From a bacterium (GTDB lineage: Archaea > Nanoarchaeota > Nanoarchaeia > Woesearchaeales > UBA10216): DNA of 54,231 nucleotides. Under the pieces are notes generated by a model, which was given only the letters and a program-made list of their open reading frames with translations, did not search any database and had not been told where the DNA came from. The position numbers and the translations under genes were made by a program. Position 1 is the first letter of the stretch. Each line of letters opens with the position of its first letter. Shown here piece after piece: positions 1-8,456 of the stretch. Where the stretch lies: assembly GCA_024206195.1 (NCBI GenBank), contig JAAGZO010001166.1, forward strand, positions 1 through 54,231, written 5' to 3'.

Positions 1-318
1 CAGAGGTGAAGCCGTGAAACCACGGTACTGCACATCAGGCTGATAAGGGTTGTTAACCGCTTCGTTAATCGTCACGCTGCTGAAGTTAAAACGCAGGTGC
101 TCTGCCAGGTTAAGTGCCTGTGACTTTTCAATCTCTGCGCTGTTCGCAGTTTGAACAGCCGCAGCAATTTTATCTTTCTCAAGGCCCACACCATCCAGCG
201 GCGTAGTCCCAATAACAGATACACCATCCAATTGCGTAACACTGGCTGCATTGGCCAGTCCTGCACAGCCTACTGCCCCAACAAGAGCGGATAGCAAGAA
301 TTTGTTTTTGAAGCTCAT
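1..318 (-). CDS. TonB-dependent receptor, N-terminal part (cut by window edge)
   Basis: The first 106 codons of a gene that runs off the left edge. It begins with a signal peptide of about 24 residues (MSFKNKFLLSALVG..., cleavage likely after ANA). A mature N-terminus follows with VTQLDGVSVIGTTPLDG and then VQYRGFTASPL, which is the start of a plug domain as in outer-membrane TonB-dependent siderophore, vitamin or copper receptors. The start is the ATG at 318, with AAGG upstream on the minus strand. Known of the family: a beta-barrel gated by the N-terminal plug and energised by TonB/ExbBD. The substrate cannot be told from this fragment. It is host chromosome outside the island. Confidence 0.85.
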   Translation of the reverse strand, partial: MSFKNKFLLSALVGAVGCAGLANAASVTQLDGVSVIGTTPLDGVGLEKDKIAAAVQTANSAEIEKSQALNLAEHLRFNFSSVTINEAVNNPYQPDVQYRGFTASPL

Positions 319-327
319 TATCATTAT
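317..327 (-). promoter_or_regulatory. possible Fur-type operator core
   Basis: On the minus strand this reads ATAATGATAAT, identical to 11 bases of the Fur consensus core. It sits over the ribosome binding site and start codon of the TonB-dependent receptor, where iron repression would fit. The second half-site is poor, so this is only a candidate. Confidence 0.3.
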
Positions 328-658
328 TACCTTGTAATTATTGTCATCAGATAATCAGGTCTGCCATCTCGGGCATTTAACCTAAAAATTAGAGGAAAAT
401 ACCAATCACCTGACAAAGCAAAATCTGCCGATAACACTAACTTGCCGCTGTTCTGGAACGTATTCACCAATAGGGCGCAAAAGGATGGTACTTTGGTACA
501 GATATAATCCCGAATAATTCGTGAAATATCCCTGAAAGGTTAATGAAGGGTTCCTGTGATCGCTATCGATCTGAAAAGATTGGAAGTTTTTCTAACCTGA
601 TCTACCAAAAGAATAAAGAGACACAAGAGTAAGAATCTGGAATAAAGTGCCAATATCA

Positions 659-720
659 AAACATAGCTTCACTCCATATGAGCCAGAAGCTACTGGCTCA
701 TATGGAGTGAAGCTATGTTT
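659..720. repeat. perfect 28-bp inverted repeat with 6-nt loop
   Basis: Positions 659-686 and 693-720 are exact reverse complements, 28 of 28, separated by AAGCTA. The repeat lies in the gap of about 740 bp between the divergently oriented receptor gene and the HD-GYP gene. It has no T-tract and neither neighbour ends there, so it is not an ordinary terminator. I see no other feature in 328-1059 apart from presumed promoters. It could be a remnant of a small mobile element, a regulatory cruciform or a small-RNA hairpin. Confidence 0.8.
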
Positions 721-1059
721 CCCTTGTCCAGTTAAAATAGAGAATGTAGATAAATCCGAGACTACTTCCTAAGACCAGAATGTTGGGCAGAATGATATTT
801 TAGACATTGAAGTCAGGCCGATCATTTACTTAGGCATTGTTAGATTCCCAGAAGCATAGAGCGACTGTAGAGGCTATTATAACTATTGCTTAAGCATTAC
901 AGTTGATGATTGTTGCATAGGGTTCTGAAACAGAAAAGCAGCAATCCATTCCTTGGTCAATATAGTGGTATTTACTTTCTAGTTTTTCGTAGCTAACCGT
1001 CGCAGCCATTGTTGAACAGTATTGTGCAGTTATCTGTGTAGTTTTAAGGCCAGCAGTAT

Positions 1060-2211
1060 ATGAACCAGAACAATGATATTAAAAGGTCAAAGTTTGACTT
1101 AAGCCAAGCGCTTGATGGATTGAGCCTTAAAAGCTCCCTGAATGAAAACCTAAAGGTCATATCAGAAGCTTTAGAAATTCGGTATGCGGATATCACACGA
1201 ATATCCGTAGGCATCTTTGATGAAAAAACTAATACTCTGAAAGCCTTTTTAAGTAACAAAGGCTCTAAAGAGCCTCTTGCTCATCTTGAAGCTAATGTCA
1301 GCTCCTTAACAGAAATCTCTCACCTGACAGATCAGCCTAACAGTAGACTCGTGAGACATTTAGAAGATCATCCTGAAAGCTATACAGCGAAAGAGCTTAT
1401 CAAACAGGGTTATAAAAGCAGTTATCTAGCACCTATCTTTGAACAAGATCAATTTCTCGGAGTTGTAGCCCTCTCTTCTAATAAGAAGGAACGTTTTGAT
1501 AGGCCTCATATCCGTCTTCAGCTTGATGTTGTGATTAAGTTAATTGCCATTCTGGTTGTAGGGGAAATCTACGCAATCAAAGGGCTTAAGGGTACTGCCC
1601 AGACATTAAAAGATGTGGCAACACTTCGCGATAATGAAACTGGCGAGCATCTAGAGAGAATGAGCCGGTACAGCCGACTGATCGCTTTATCCCTTGCAAC
1701 TAAATTTGATTTTGATGATGAATTTATAGAAGAGCTTTTTCAGTGTGCTCCATTACACGATATTGGAAAAATTGGAATTCCAGACAGGGTCTTGCTTAAA
1801 CCTGGTAAGCTCAGTGATGAAGAATTCGATGAGATGAAAGAGCATACTCGTATTGGCAAAGATATCATTGCGAAGGCTCTGAGCAATCTACACATGGAAG
1901 ATAAAAGCTTTAGCAAATTACTTGTTAACGTTGTCTTTAGCCACCATGAAAACTGGGACGGCTCGGGATATCCTTTAGGGCAAAGAGCTGAAGAGATCCC
2001 CATTGAGGCAAGAATTGTGCGAGTTGCGGATGTTTATGATGCATTGACAAGCGCTCGCCCTTATAAAACACCTTGGTCCCCTGAAGAAACTATTGAGTAC
2101 TTACAGGCACACTCAGGCACACTGTTTGATCCTGCTTGTGTTATTGCAGCAAGCAGGTTGAAAGGTAAGTTTATTAAAATTGCAGAAAGGTTTAGAGAAT
2201 CAAGTCTTTAG
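1060..2211 (+). CDS. GAF and HD-GYP domain protein, probable cyclic-di-GMP phosphodiesterase
   Basis: A 383-residue cytoplasmic protein. Residues about 20-170 look like a GAF sensory domain. Residues about 185-370 form an HD-GYP domain: HDIGKIGIPD (H233, D234), then HHENWDGSGYP (H295, H296, E297), which is the defining HHExxDGxGYP motif. The start ATG has AAGG about 11 nt upstream. Known of the family: hydrolysis of cyclic di-GMP by a two- or three-metal centre, lowering biofilm formation and raising motility. The signal read by the GAF domain is unknown. It stands alone on host chromosome, just left of the island. Confidence 0.9.
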   Translation: MNQNNDIKRSKFDLSQALDGLSLKSSLNENLKVISEALEIRYADITRISVGIFDEKTNTLKAFLSNKGSKEPLAHLEANVSSLTEISHLTDQPNSRLVRHLEDHPESYTAKELIKQGYKSSYLAPIFEQDQFLGVVALSSNKKERFDRPHIRLQLDVVIKLIAILVVGEIYAIKGLKGTAQTLKDVATLRDNETGEHLERMSRYSRLIALSLATKFDFDDEFIEELFQCAPLHDIGKIGIPDRVLLKPGKLSDEEFDEMKEHTRIGKDIIAKALSNLHMEDKSFSKLLVNVVFSHHENWDGSGYPLGQRAEEIPIEARIVRVADVYDALTSARPYKTPWSPEETIEYLQAHSGTLFDPACVIAASRLKGKFIKIAERFRESSL

Positions 2212-2215
2212 ATCC

Positions 2216-2383
2216 CTAGGCATAGGCAAACTCATTGCCATTACCTTTTAGGTAATCTTCATAAGTAGCCACCTGATTGCTACCCGGTACTTTGATCAAA
2301 TAGCGAGCTCTATCAACTTGTTCAAAGAGAGCTGCAGGGATGTCTGCATTTAATTGTTCCAGAAGCACTTCTTGATACGTAAT
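2216..2383 (-). pseudogene. C-terminal gene remnant, unrecognised
   Basis: A minus-strand frame of 55 sense codons ends at TAG (2218-2216) and contains protein-like sequence such as FEQVDRARYLIKVPGSNQVA. It is closed upstream by an in-frame TAA at 2386-2384 and has no start codon. It looks like the tail of a gene whose front was lost, probably during an earlier integration or excision next to tRNA-Ala. I do not recognise the family. The stretch 2384-2500 shows nothing further. Confidence 0.4.
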
Positions 2384-2500
2384 TTAAGTAACCTTGGAAC
2401 AAAACAACCTGTCTCAAATCGACTTTTTAAAACAACAGATCAACAAGCAGCGATAATACATGGAAATGAAGACGTTGATGTACTTGCATGGAATAGAATA

Positions 2501-2541
2501 TGGTGGGCCTAGCGGGATCGAACTACTGAGCTGTTGGGTGA
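2501..2541 (-). repeat. degenerate tRNA-Ala 3' fragment left of attL
   Basis: On the minus strand this reads like a tRNA-Ala 3' end with T-loop TTCGATC and terminal CCACCA, but the T-stem (AGTAG against CCGCT) no longer pairs fully. It directly abuts the attL core and mirrors the fragment at 50743-50785 at the other island end. It is probably a scar of repeated integration. Confidence 0.7.
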
Positions 2542-2573
2542 TGGTGGAGCCTAGGAGGATCGAACTCCTGACC
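2542..2573. repeat. attL core: 32-bp copy of the tRNA-Ala 3' end
   Basis: These 32 bp are identical to 50786-50817, the last 32 bp of the intact tRNA-Ala gene including CCA. A direct repeat of a tRNA 3' end is the standard footprint of tyrosine-recombinase integration. It marks the left boundary of the island. Confidence 0.9.
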
Positions 2574-2657
2574 ACCACCTAGTAAAGCAATAAACCCAAC
2601 GAAACCAATCACTTATAATTCAATTTCGCACAGTGTGTACTTGTTTTCGGACTTTCT

Positions 2658-2714
2658 GACGCGCTGTTGTTGAACACAATTTGTGTATCAAGTTGTGTAG
2701 CATATTGTGTAGCA
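2658..2714. repeat. left arm-type integrase site array
   Basis: GACGCGCT at 2658 is followed by TTGAACACAA and then three direct octamers at 2683 (GTGTATCA), 2695 (GTGTAGCA) and 2707 (GTGTAGCA), spaced exactly 12 bp. The same set occurs at the other end of the island (50614-50686). Such direct repeats set inward of the core resemble arm-binding sites of lambda-type integrases. Confidence 0.7.
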
Positions 2715-2717
2715 TTT

Positions 2718-3056
2718 TCACTTGATTCTTCTGCCGCCAGAACCATCGAGAAACGTATCATCCCCCATGTTCGTGATGCAATCTAACCAGAACCCAAACT
2801 GATCATCTGGGTCCAGCCCTCTTTTTTGGCACGCTTCTTCATAACGTTCACCCTCACACACTGCGTTCATACAACAATGAGGCACAGAATCGATAATGAA
2901 CGGTTCAGAATAATTATGAACACCCATAACACCATGCTTATTCTTATTCAGCCATTCATCATCATAGGTTAATCGAAATTTTTTATTTTCAAACTCTTCA
3001 ATTAACATTACATCTTCATTATTTAGTTGATAAATCGCTGCACGCAATACGTTCAT
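2718..3056 (-). CDS. hypothetical protein, 112 aa
   Basis: I do not recognise this family. It is a small, acidic, soluble-looking protein with a cysteine pair in PHCCMNAVCEGE and no signal peptide or membrane segment. It lies just inside the left arm-site array and is divergent from the recombinase at 3166. In many islands small genes in this place are excision or control factors, but this one shows no recognisable helix-turn-helix, so no role is assigned. Confidence 0.65.
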   Translation of the reverse strand: MNVLRAAIYQLNNEDVMLIEEFENKKFRLTYDDEWLNKNKHGVMGVHNYSEPFIIDSVPHCCMNAVCEGERYEEACQKRGLDPDDQFGFWLDCITNMGDDTFLDGSGGRRIK

Positions 3057-3165
3057 AACGCCTTCAATAAAAATCCAACACTTTCAATAAACCTTACTAT
3101 AATTAGAATATAACGTTACTTAATATATCGTTAAGTATGTATAAATTCAAGAAAGGATTCTTATT

Positions 3166-4176
3166 ATGGATAAATTTTACACCTACTTAGAATATATAGA
3201 GGCACACAATAACCATACTACATTCAGCAAAAGTACGTATGAAGATTATATTTCAACAAGCGTTGCATTTATCACCAAAAATTTAAACAAGGAATTCGGT
3301 TTAGCTTTAGATAGAGAAGATAATTTACAGTTTGCGTTCAAGAGAATCAGTGAACGCGTTATTGAACTTCTAATGGGATCTGCCTCTGTACGTAATAGTT
3401 CAAGCTGGCGTAAATTGCGTAGATCACTAGCTGTCACTTATGAAGCCATTGGACTCAATGACTTGTCTATTGATATCAATTCAGTAGAGAACCCAGTGGA
3501 GCCTGAAGATCGTCTGGGGAAGGTCGGTAGAGCTAATCGCAAAAAATACGTTACACAGGAAGAGTTCGAACTACTGTTAAATGATCGTATTAACAATAAG
3601 GAACTCGTCACTGCCGGTTATATCTATCTTTGTTTTCATCTGGGTGTTCGGCCTGAAGAAGTACGAGGCTTGCAATATGACATTGATGACAACACACGTG
3701 AAATGTACATCAAGGTTCCTCATGTAAAGGATTTAACTGAAGGTCAGCGCGGTATAGATCGTGAACTGATCATTAAGCTGGATTATGACATGATCTATTA
3801 CATTGATATCGTGAACACATCGCGCAAATCGACAGATAGTGTGCGTATGCAGATTAAACGTGCGGTAGATCGCCTCTTCCCGAATGATAAACAGCGTATT
3901 TCACTGTATAGCATGCGTTACACAATGGGTGCGGATATCAAGCAAGCAACACAGCACGACCCAGTGCAAACGGCAGCATTGCTAGGCCATAAAAGTACAG
4001 CGTCCAGCGTAACTTACGGTAATAGCAGACAGTCATCAAATAGACGACCACTGCCCCAGACAACACCAGAAACACAGCAACAAGTTGAGGTGAAATCTCA
4101 CTCATTACTGACATTGCGAGAAAAGATAGAGCAAATACACGCAGAAAAGAAAGCATCTGAGATTATTAATATTTAA
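3166..4176 (+). CDS. tyrosine recombinase-like protein with altered catalytic box
   Basis: A 336-residue protein with the core-binding region in about 1-130 and a catalytic domain in about 135-290. Visible catalytic residues are R162 (LGVRPEEVRGL), R251, H275 (LLGHKS) and nucleophile Y284 (VTYG). The usual HxxR box reads YSMR, so tyrosine 248 replaces the histidine. Residues after 290 form a polar tail. It sits at the opposite island end from the DUF6538-type integrase. It may act in resolution, excision or dimer control rather than integration. The gene has an AAGGA-type ribosome site about 10 nt before ATG, and its last 11 bp overlap the convergent gene at 4166. Confidence 0.8.
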   Translation: MDKFYTYLEYIEAHNNHTTFSKSTYEDYISTSVAFITKNLNKEFGLALDREDNLQFAFKRISERVIELLMGSASVRNSSSWRKLRRSLAVTYEAIGLNDLSIDINSVENPVEPEDRLGKVGRANRKKYVTQEEFELLLNDRINNKELVTAGYIYLCFHLGVRPEEVRGLQYDIDDNTREMYIKVPHVKDLTEGQRGIDRELIIKLDYDMIYYIDIVNTSRKSTDSVRMQIKRAVDRLFPNDKQRISLYSMRYTMGADIKQATQHDPVQTAALLGHKSTASSVTYGNSRQSSNRRPLPQTTPETQQQVEVKSHSLLTLREKIEQIHAEKKASEIINI

Positions 4177-4570
4177 TCTTATACGTGAAGGTGATGACCG
4201 CTAGCGGACCTGCTAGCACATGGTTATCATCTGCTTTCACATCTTTAATATCAATATCACTTGCCCGAATCCCCATCAGCTCCAGCGTTTCACTTACATA
4301 TAAAGGCCACGATTTCACAATAGGTTTGTCATCAACGTTGGAGAGACATCCGACGATGAAGGGGGTTTCGCTGGCCGACTCTCCTCCGCAGATAACCATG
4401 CCATGATGTATGTAATTGTCATCAAACCCTTTATAGTCTGGATGGATAGGTTCATAAGTAAAGCCTTGCTCTACCATCTTCTCCACCAGCTTATAAAAGT
4501 TCTTATCAAATTCATTCGCAGTCGCAACCGAGCAGACAAACACTGCAATTAACGCAAGTACAGTTCTCAT
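4166..4570 (-). CDS. small secreted protein, 134 aa, unknown
   Basis: It begins with a clear signal peptide (MRTVLALIAVFVCSVATA, cleavage before NEF), followed by about 115 residues rich in acidic and aromatic positions with two cysteines (VICGGES and GCLSN) that could form a disulphide. That suggests a periplasmic protein. No family is recognised. It is the last gene of a three-gene operon read leftward (5175 to 4166). Its ATG overlaps the stop of the preceding gene by 4 bp. Confidence 0.7.
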   Translation of the reverse strand: MRTVLALIAVFVCSVATANEFDKNFYKLVEKMVEQGFTYEPIHPDYKGFDDNYIHHGMVICGGESASETPFIVGCLSNVDDKPIVKSWPLYVSETLELMGIRASDIDIKDVKADDNHVLAGPLAVITFTYKIKY

Positions 4571-4842
4571 GATGCTAGCTTCCCCATGACATGCAGATTG
4601 ATATTGTTACGTGTGCTTTCAATGGATCTAAAGAGCACCATGTGCCGTGTAAAGAAAGCGCGCAGAATATGATCACTAATGAAATCGGAACTGTAACTGT
4701 GTGCCTCTAAATGTGTACGAAGGCGTGAGTAGTACAGTGTCCCCTTTAGCGATTCAACGAACGTTTTAGTATCAATGACTAACTTATCGTTAATCAGCTG
4801 ATTTGATTCCAACTCAACGCACAGTAACTCTTCTCTAGCCAT
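4567..4842 (-). CDS. hypothetical protein, 91 aa
   Basis: Unrecognised soluble protein with a mostly helical look (LRTHLEAHSYSSDFISDHILRAFFTRHMVLF). It is the middle gene of the three-gene operon, 9 bp after the 107-residue gene and overlapping the secreted-protein gene by 4 bp, so the three are likely translated together. No function can be proposed from the sequence. Confidence 0.65.
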   Translation of the reverse strand: MAREELLCVELESNQLINDKLVIDTKTFVESLKGTLYYSRLRTHLEAHSYSSDFISDHILRAFFTRHMVLFRSIESTRNNINLHVMGKLAS

Positions 4843-4851
4843 GACCGCCCC

Positions 4852-5175
4852 TTAATACACGTCGCGCAGTACAAACTCAGGATCAAAGATTGGATGAGGA
4901 ACTTTGATGTGCTCTTTAAACAGCTCACGCGATTTCTCATCATCTTTTGCAACCAGAATTCGGAAGCCAGCGAGGGTTTCGATTGGTTTCAAGAAGTCTA
5001 GATCGATGATCTCTTGCTTCTTACTGTTCTTGTATTGAGTAGTCCAGTTGAACCCTTTAGCACATAGAGCGAGCTGAGTGCCATAGCGAACAATCGGCGT
5101 GACTTTAGTGCTGCCTTTGTAAACTACTGTTCCGCCCGGACCAACTCGTGGACAACAATCGCAACGACTATACAT
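4852..5175 (-). CDS. hypothetical protein, 107 aa, with N-terminal cysteine cluster
   Basis: The N-terminus reads MYSRCDCCPRVG, with a further cysteine at about residue 38 (LALCAKG), so a small metal site is possible. The remainder is soluble and unrecognised. It is the first gene of a leftward operon and shares the AT-rich repeat region 5202-5300 with the divergent parA, so it may respond to the same partition regulator. Confidence 0.65.
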   Translation of the reverse strand: MYSRCDCCPRVGPGGTVVYKGSTKVTPIVRYGTQLALCAKGFNWTTQYKNSKKQEIIDLDFLKPIETLAGFRILVAKDDEKSRELFKEHIKVPHPIFDPEFVLRDVY

Positions 5176-5201
5176 AACGCTTACCCCTTCAAAATATCTA
5201 C

Positions 5202-5300
5202 AAGTTATATATGTTGTACATAGTTATATATCTACCTATACTGTTTGTCAACAACTTTATATAAGTTATATATGTTATATAGAAATAGATATATATGTAG
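5202..5300. promoter_or_regulatory. AT-rich repeats upstream of parA, candidate centromere and operator
   Basis: Four related sites share the core TTATATAT or GATATATAT. AAGTTATATATGTT occurs exactly at 5202-5215 and at 5263-5276. TAGTTATATATCTA is at 5221-5234, and a related site starts at 5286. They fill the divergent intergenic region before parA. In type Ib partition loci such iterons bind the small DNA-binding partner and serve as both centromere and operator. The parA ribosome site is GAGG just before ATG 5325. Confidence 0.6.
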
Positions 5301-5324
5301 ATCCATAGATATAGAGGTATAATC

Positions 5325-5969
5325 ATGTTTATTCTTGTAGGTGGAACGAAAGGCGGTGTGGGTAAAAGCACCATTGCGTGCAATCTAGCGGTAGAGCTGG
5401 CACGTGAGGGTGATACGTTGATTATTGACTGTGATGAGCAGCAATCGTCATTACGCTTTACACAACGTCGTCAGAGTGATCCACGGGTGCAAGCGGTACA
5501 TTTGAGCGGTGATATTAGAGTGCAGGCAAATGATCTTGCACGTAAGTACACGCATACAGTGATTGATGTATCTGGCGCAGATGGGTCTGAATTAAGATCT
5601 GCCATGCTGTGTGATATCGATAAAATGATCTGCCCTGTGTTACCGGGTTTCTTCGATATTGAGGCAATGGTGATCCTTTCGCAGATTATTCGCGATGCCA
5701 AGGTGTATAACAGTGACTTAAATGCTTCTGTTGTCATCAATCGTGCACACACGAATATGAATGTATCGACTACGCGAGATGCAAAAGACTTTATTGAGAA
5801 CAACATTGAGAACGTGAGTGCTCTGAACGCAGTACTGCATGACCGGGTTGCGTATGGATATGGATCAGCAGCAGGTATGAGTGCGGGTGAGTACGAGAAA
5901 AGCAATAGACATTCTTCTCGTTCGGGTTCAGAAGTTCTCAAACTATTAAAAGAGATTAGACATGAGTGA
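5325..5969 (+). CDS. parA: ParA-family partition ATPase
   Basis: A 214-residue cytoplasmic Walker ATPase without the N-terminal helix-turn-helix of long ParA proteins, so of the short (type Ib) class. The deviant Walker A is GTKGGVGKST (K9 and K14), followed by LIIDCDEQQSSLRF and VIDVSG (Walker A' and B). Known role: ATP-dependent patterning on the nucleoid that moves partner-bound DNA and stabilises low-copy plasmids or excised islands. The next gene overlaps it by 8 bp and is the likely partner. It supports an extrachromosomal phase of the island. Confidence 0.92.
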   Translation: MFILVGGTKGGVGKSTIACNLAVELAREGDTLIIDCDEQQSSLRFTQRRQSDPRVQAVHLSGDIRVQANDLARKYTHTVIDVSGADGSELRSAMLCDIDKMICPVLPGFFDIEAMVILSQIIRDAKVYNSDLNASVVINRAHTNMNVSTTRDAKDFIENNIENVSALNAVLHDRVAYGYGSAAGMSAGEYEKSNRHSSRSGSEVLKLLKEIRHE

Positions 5970-6267
5970 AAACAGATTTGATGGTGCGGATGACTTTGTA
6001 GAACGTAAAGAGTCGAAAGAGCCACCAGCAGAGACACCATCATACGGAATTAAGCTCATTACATCAGGTCGTCTAGATAAGAAGAACTTTCCGTGTAAGC
6101 CTGTGAATCTACATTTGGATTGCAGGCTTGATGAGTGGCTTGAAACACATGCTGCAGGTAATCGCCAACTAATGATGAATTACTTGATTGCAAAGGGTAT
6201 CGAGAAAGTGATAGAAGGTGATGATACGACTGTTATTAACGATATGTATTACTTTCTGGAAGATTAA
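5962..6267 (+). CDS. small ParA partner, probable DNA-binding partition protein
   Basis: A 101-residue protein overlapping parA by 8 bp. The N-terminal half is disordered and acidic. The region PVNLHLDCRLDEWLETHAAGNRQLMMNYLIAKGIEKVIEG has the strand-helix-helix look of a ribbon-helix-helix domain as in ParG or Omega proteins. Its position after parA is typical. It probably binds the repeats at 5202-5300. The family assignment is inference from size, position and pattern. Confidence 0.7.
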   Translation: MSENRFDGADDFVERKESKEPPAETPSYGIKLITSGRLDKKNFPCKPVNLHLDCRLDEWLETHAAGNRQLMMNYLIAKGIEKVIEGDDTTVINDMYYFLED

Positions 6268-6337
6268 CCCGCTCAGGTCAAATCCACACTTATGCAACTT
6301 ATGTTGTTCGAATTATTGGGTATATTTTCATAGTTAT

Positions 6338-6355
6338 GCCACCGATGCCGGTGGC
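6338..6355. terminator. hairpin between convergent genes
   Basis: GCCACC, six-base loop, GGTGGC, followed at a distance by ATAATTTTT on the plus strand. It lies between the convergent partition operon and the gene at 6376, so it may end transcription from one or both sides. The T-tract is not adjacent, so the call is weak. Confidence 0.45.
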
Positions 6356-6375
6356 TGCCATATAATTTTTCACTA

Positions 6376-6687
6376 TTAAATAAGATCCATTTCTTCGACT
6401 AATACTTCTAGCTTTTTATTAATCTTTTTTTGAATCTCTAGCATTTTGTCATCCGCTTCTAGATCCTCCATAAGACTATATACTTCATCTCTAACTTCAC
6501 AATTATTGCCGTCTCTATTGCAATACTGCTGTTCAATATAGCTGCCATTGTCGCCTTCTAGGTTTAGCCACTCTACAAACTGCTTAACTTCACCATTGAT
6601 ATCAATATCAGCTAGTATTAGATAGCCATTGTTGTCATCGACATAATCAAGTTCTATTTTCTTAACTTTAAAATTTACGTTATTCAT
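6376..6687 (-). CDS. hypothetical acidic protein, 103 aa
   Basis: Very acidic protein. An N-terminal beta-like part (VNFKVKKIELDYVDDNNGYLILADIDING) is followed by a C-terminal helix rich in E, K and L that may form a coiled coil. No family is recognised. It is the last gene of the leftward run that begins with the coiled-coil protein and the primase, with 64 bp between it and the primase gene. Confidence 0.6.
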   Translation of the reverse strand: MNNVNFKVKKIELDYVDDNNGYLILADIDINGEVKQFVEWLNLEGDNGSYIEQQYCNRDGNNCEVRDEVYSLMEDLEADDKMLEIQKKINKKLEVLVEEMDLI

Positions 6688-6751
6688 AATTACTTCCTTT
6701 TAAGTTAAGCACCTCATATGTTGAAGCGCTTGTTCTAGTTTGAGGTTGATA

Positions 6752-8236
6752 TCAAGCTGCTTCCATGAATCGCTGCACTTCATTCGTATCGCGATAGTTG
6801 CCGGTTGATTTCTTCAGTTTGACGACAAGGCCTGTCTCATAGCCTGCTAACTCTGGTACTTCGATGTGTTCGGTTGAGCTTTTTGGCTTCTCTGAAAACG
6901 ATATTACAGATGCATCTAGGTTGATTGACGACAACAACTGAGTGAACAAATCACGACTAATCGCATTAGCTACTTCATTGTCTGCATTGAAGTAGAAACG
7001 CTGCCAAACATGACGCTTTTCGTGCTCGCCCTCTAGAATTTTGAAATCAAGGTAAAGATGAAGCACACCTTTCTTGGTCAAACGCAGTTCAGCTTTATGA
7101 ATTTTGGCTAACGCTTTTGTGCCGTGCGGTATCAATCTGAATGTACTGTTTTTAGGCTTAAAATCGGCTTTTTCAGGCTGTACAGGGGGTTCAGGGTCAC
7201 GTGTGTCAAAAGAACCACACATCTCATTAAACAGCTTTTCTACGCCTTCACGGTCGAACTCAGGTTGCTCAAACTTACGTGAGATAATTTTCCATTCGCT
7301 CTCTACGAACGCTACTGCACATTCGAATGGATCTTTATTGCCATAACGTGTTTTCTCGAAATGAGGCTCGTCATGCATTTGCTGATCGAACGCATGTACT
7401 TGCTCTATTGCATCATCAATCAATGAGCCGGACATGTACTCTGCAAATACAATTTTAAGAAGACGCTCGCGACGATGCATCTGTTGATCAATCAGAAATC
7501 CGTCAGAGTAATCCCCCTTCAGGCGAATGCTTTTTGAAGAAGAGATGGAACGTTTAGTCTCATGGGCTTTTTTAGCTTCATAAAAATTATCTACTGAGAA
7601 CTGGCCTAGGCAGGCTGCACCACCATGCAAAATAAATGCACTGTCTTTGTTGGCTGGTGAGCATGATGGACAATTAAAGCTCTGTGATACATTACTTACC
7701 GCTGTATCAATAGACTCATGGTTATTCAGCAGACTGCGAATGAAGTAATAAGCAGCAATGTAAGAATCATGATCAACGTGTGTTTCTTGACGATGAGTAG
7801 TGAAACAAGCACTCAACGGGATTAGAACTCGAAAACGTGGCACTTCTTCTGTGTGCGAGTGGGTGCTGTAAATGAAATGGCGTATTCCGTTCATATCAAA
7901 ACCATTCCTATCTTTCTTAATTTTTACACTCATTAACTTCTCTTGTACTTCTTGAGCTGTCAATTTATGTGTGAATTCGGCTTTGTTATCAATGTCGATA
8001 GCTAATATCCAGAGATCGCCTGCTTCTTTCTTTATCTTCTCTCCATTCGTGAATGCGCATGCGTGGTAAGAGCGCAGTGAAAAATCGAACTTATCTTGAT
8101 GGACTTTATGCTCTGTAAAGCCACACTTTTCAATAAAGTCTGTGAAGTCCATGACTTCTATAGCATCTACTTTTTTCTGATAAGGATGACCGCGGCTGAT
8201 GATAAGTGGATCAATTTGGTTTGGATCAAAATACAT
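6752..8236 (-). CDS. AEP/PrimPol-like replication primase
   Basis: A 494-residue protein. Residues about 20-210 carry archaeo-eukaryotic primase signatures: LAIDIDN (D81 and D83 as metal ligands), then IYSTHSHT (S124, H126, the sxH motif) and PRFRVLIPL. A zinc-ligand-like NCPSCSP occurs near residue 190. The C-terminal half (about 330-490) is a separate unrecognised domain. Known of the family: primase or primase-polymerase of plasmids, phages and satellites. With the helicase at 10110 it suggests that the element encodes its own replication initiation. The assignment rests on motifs, so the precise family is open. Confidence 0.65.
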   Translation of the reverse strand: MYFDPNQIDPLIISRGHPYQKKVDAIEVMDFTDFIEKCGFTEHKVHQDKFDFSLRSYHACAFTNGEKIKKEAGDLWILAIDIDNKAEFTHKLTAQEVQEKLMSVKIKKDRNGFDMNGIRHFIYSTHSHTEEVPRFRVLIPLSACFTTHRQETHVDHDSYIAAYYFIRSLLNNHESIDTAVSNVSQSFNCPSCSPANKDSAFILHGGAACLGQFSVDNFYEAKKAHETKRSISSSKSIRLKGDYSDGFLIDQQMHRRERLLKIVFAEYMSGSLIDDAIEQVHAFDQQMHDEPHFEKTRYGNKDPFECAVAFVESEWKIISRKFEQPEFDREGVEKLFNEMCGSFDTRDPEPPVQPEKADFKPKNSTFRLIPHGTKALAKIHKAELRLTKKGVLHLYLDFKILEGEHEKRHVWQRFYFNADNEVANAISRDLFTQLLSSINLDASVISFSEKPKSSTEHIEVPELAGYETGLVVKLKKSTGNYRDTNEVQRFMEAA

Positions 8237-8456
8237 TGTACATTCCCTTATAAATTCATATATGCAGCTCCTTTTCGAACTACTTTACGATGTATTATAT
8301 ATCACGAATTAATAAGTCGTAAAGTTTAATTTAAAAATAAAGTAAAATGGATATTAAAACGAGATAAACAACCGAGCCTAAGTTGTTAACTAGGTCACAT
8401 GGAATTAGCTAGCCATCTACCTAGAGCATTTCTTTCTAGCTTGTACAGATTTTTAA

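Noticed and set aside
5318..5323. TATAAT just before parA as a promoter -10 box
   Set aside because: It ends one base before the start codon, so transcription would begin inside the gene. GAGG nearby acts better as ribosome site.
5471..6043. 190-aa open frame opposite parA
   Set aside because: It is a shadow of the ParA and partner coding sequence. The plus-strand frame has clear Walker motifs and a paired operon.
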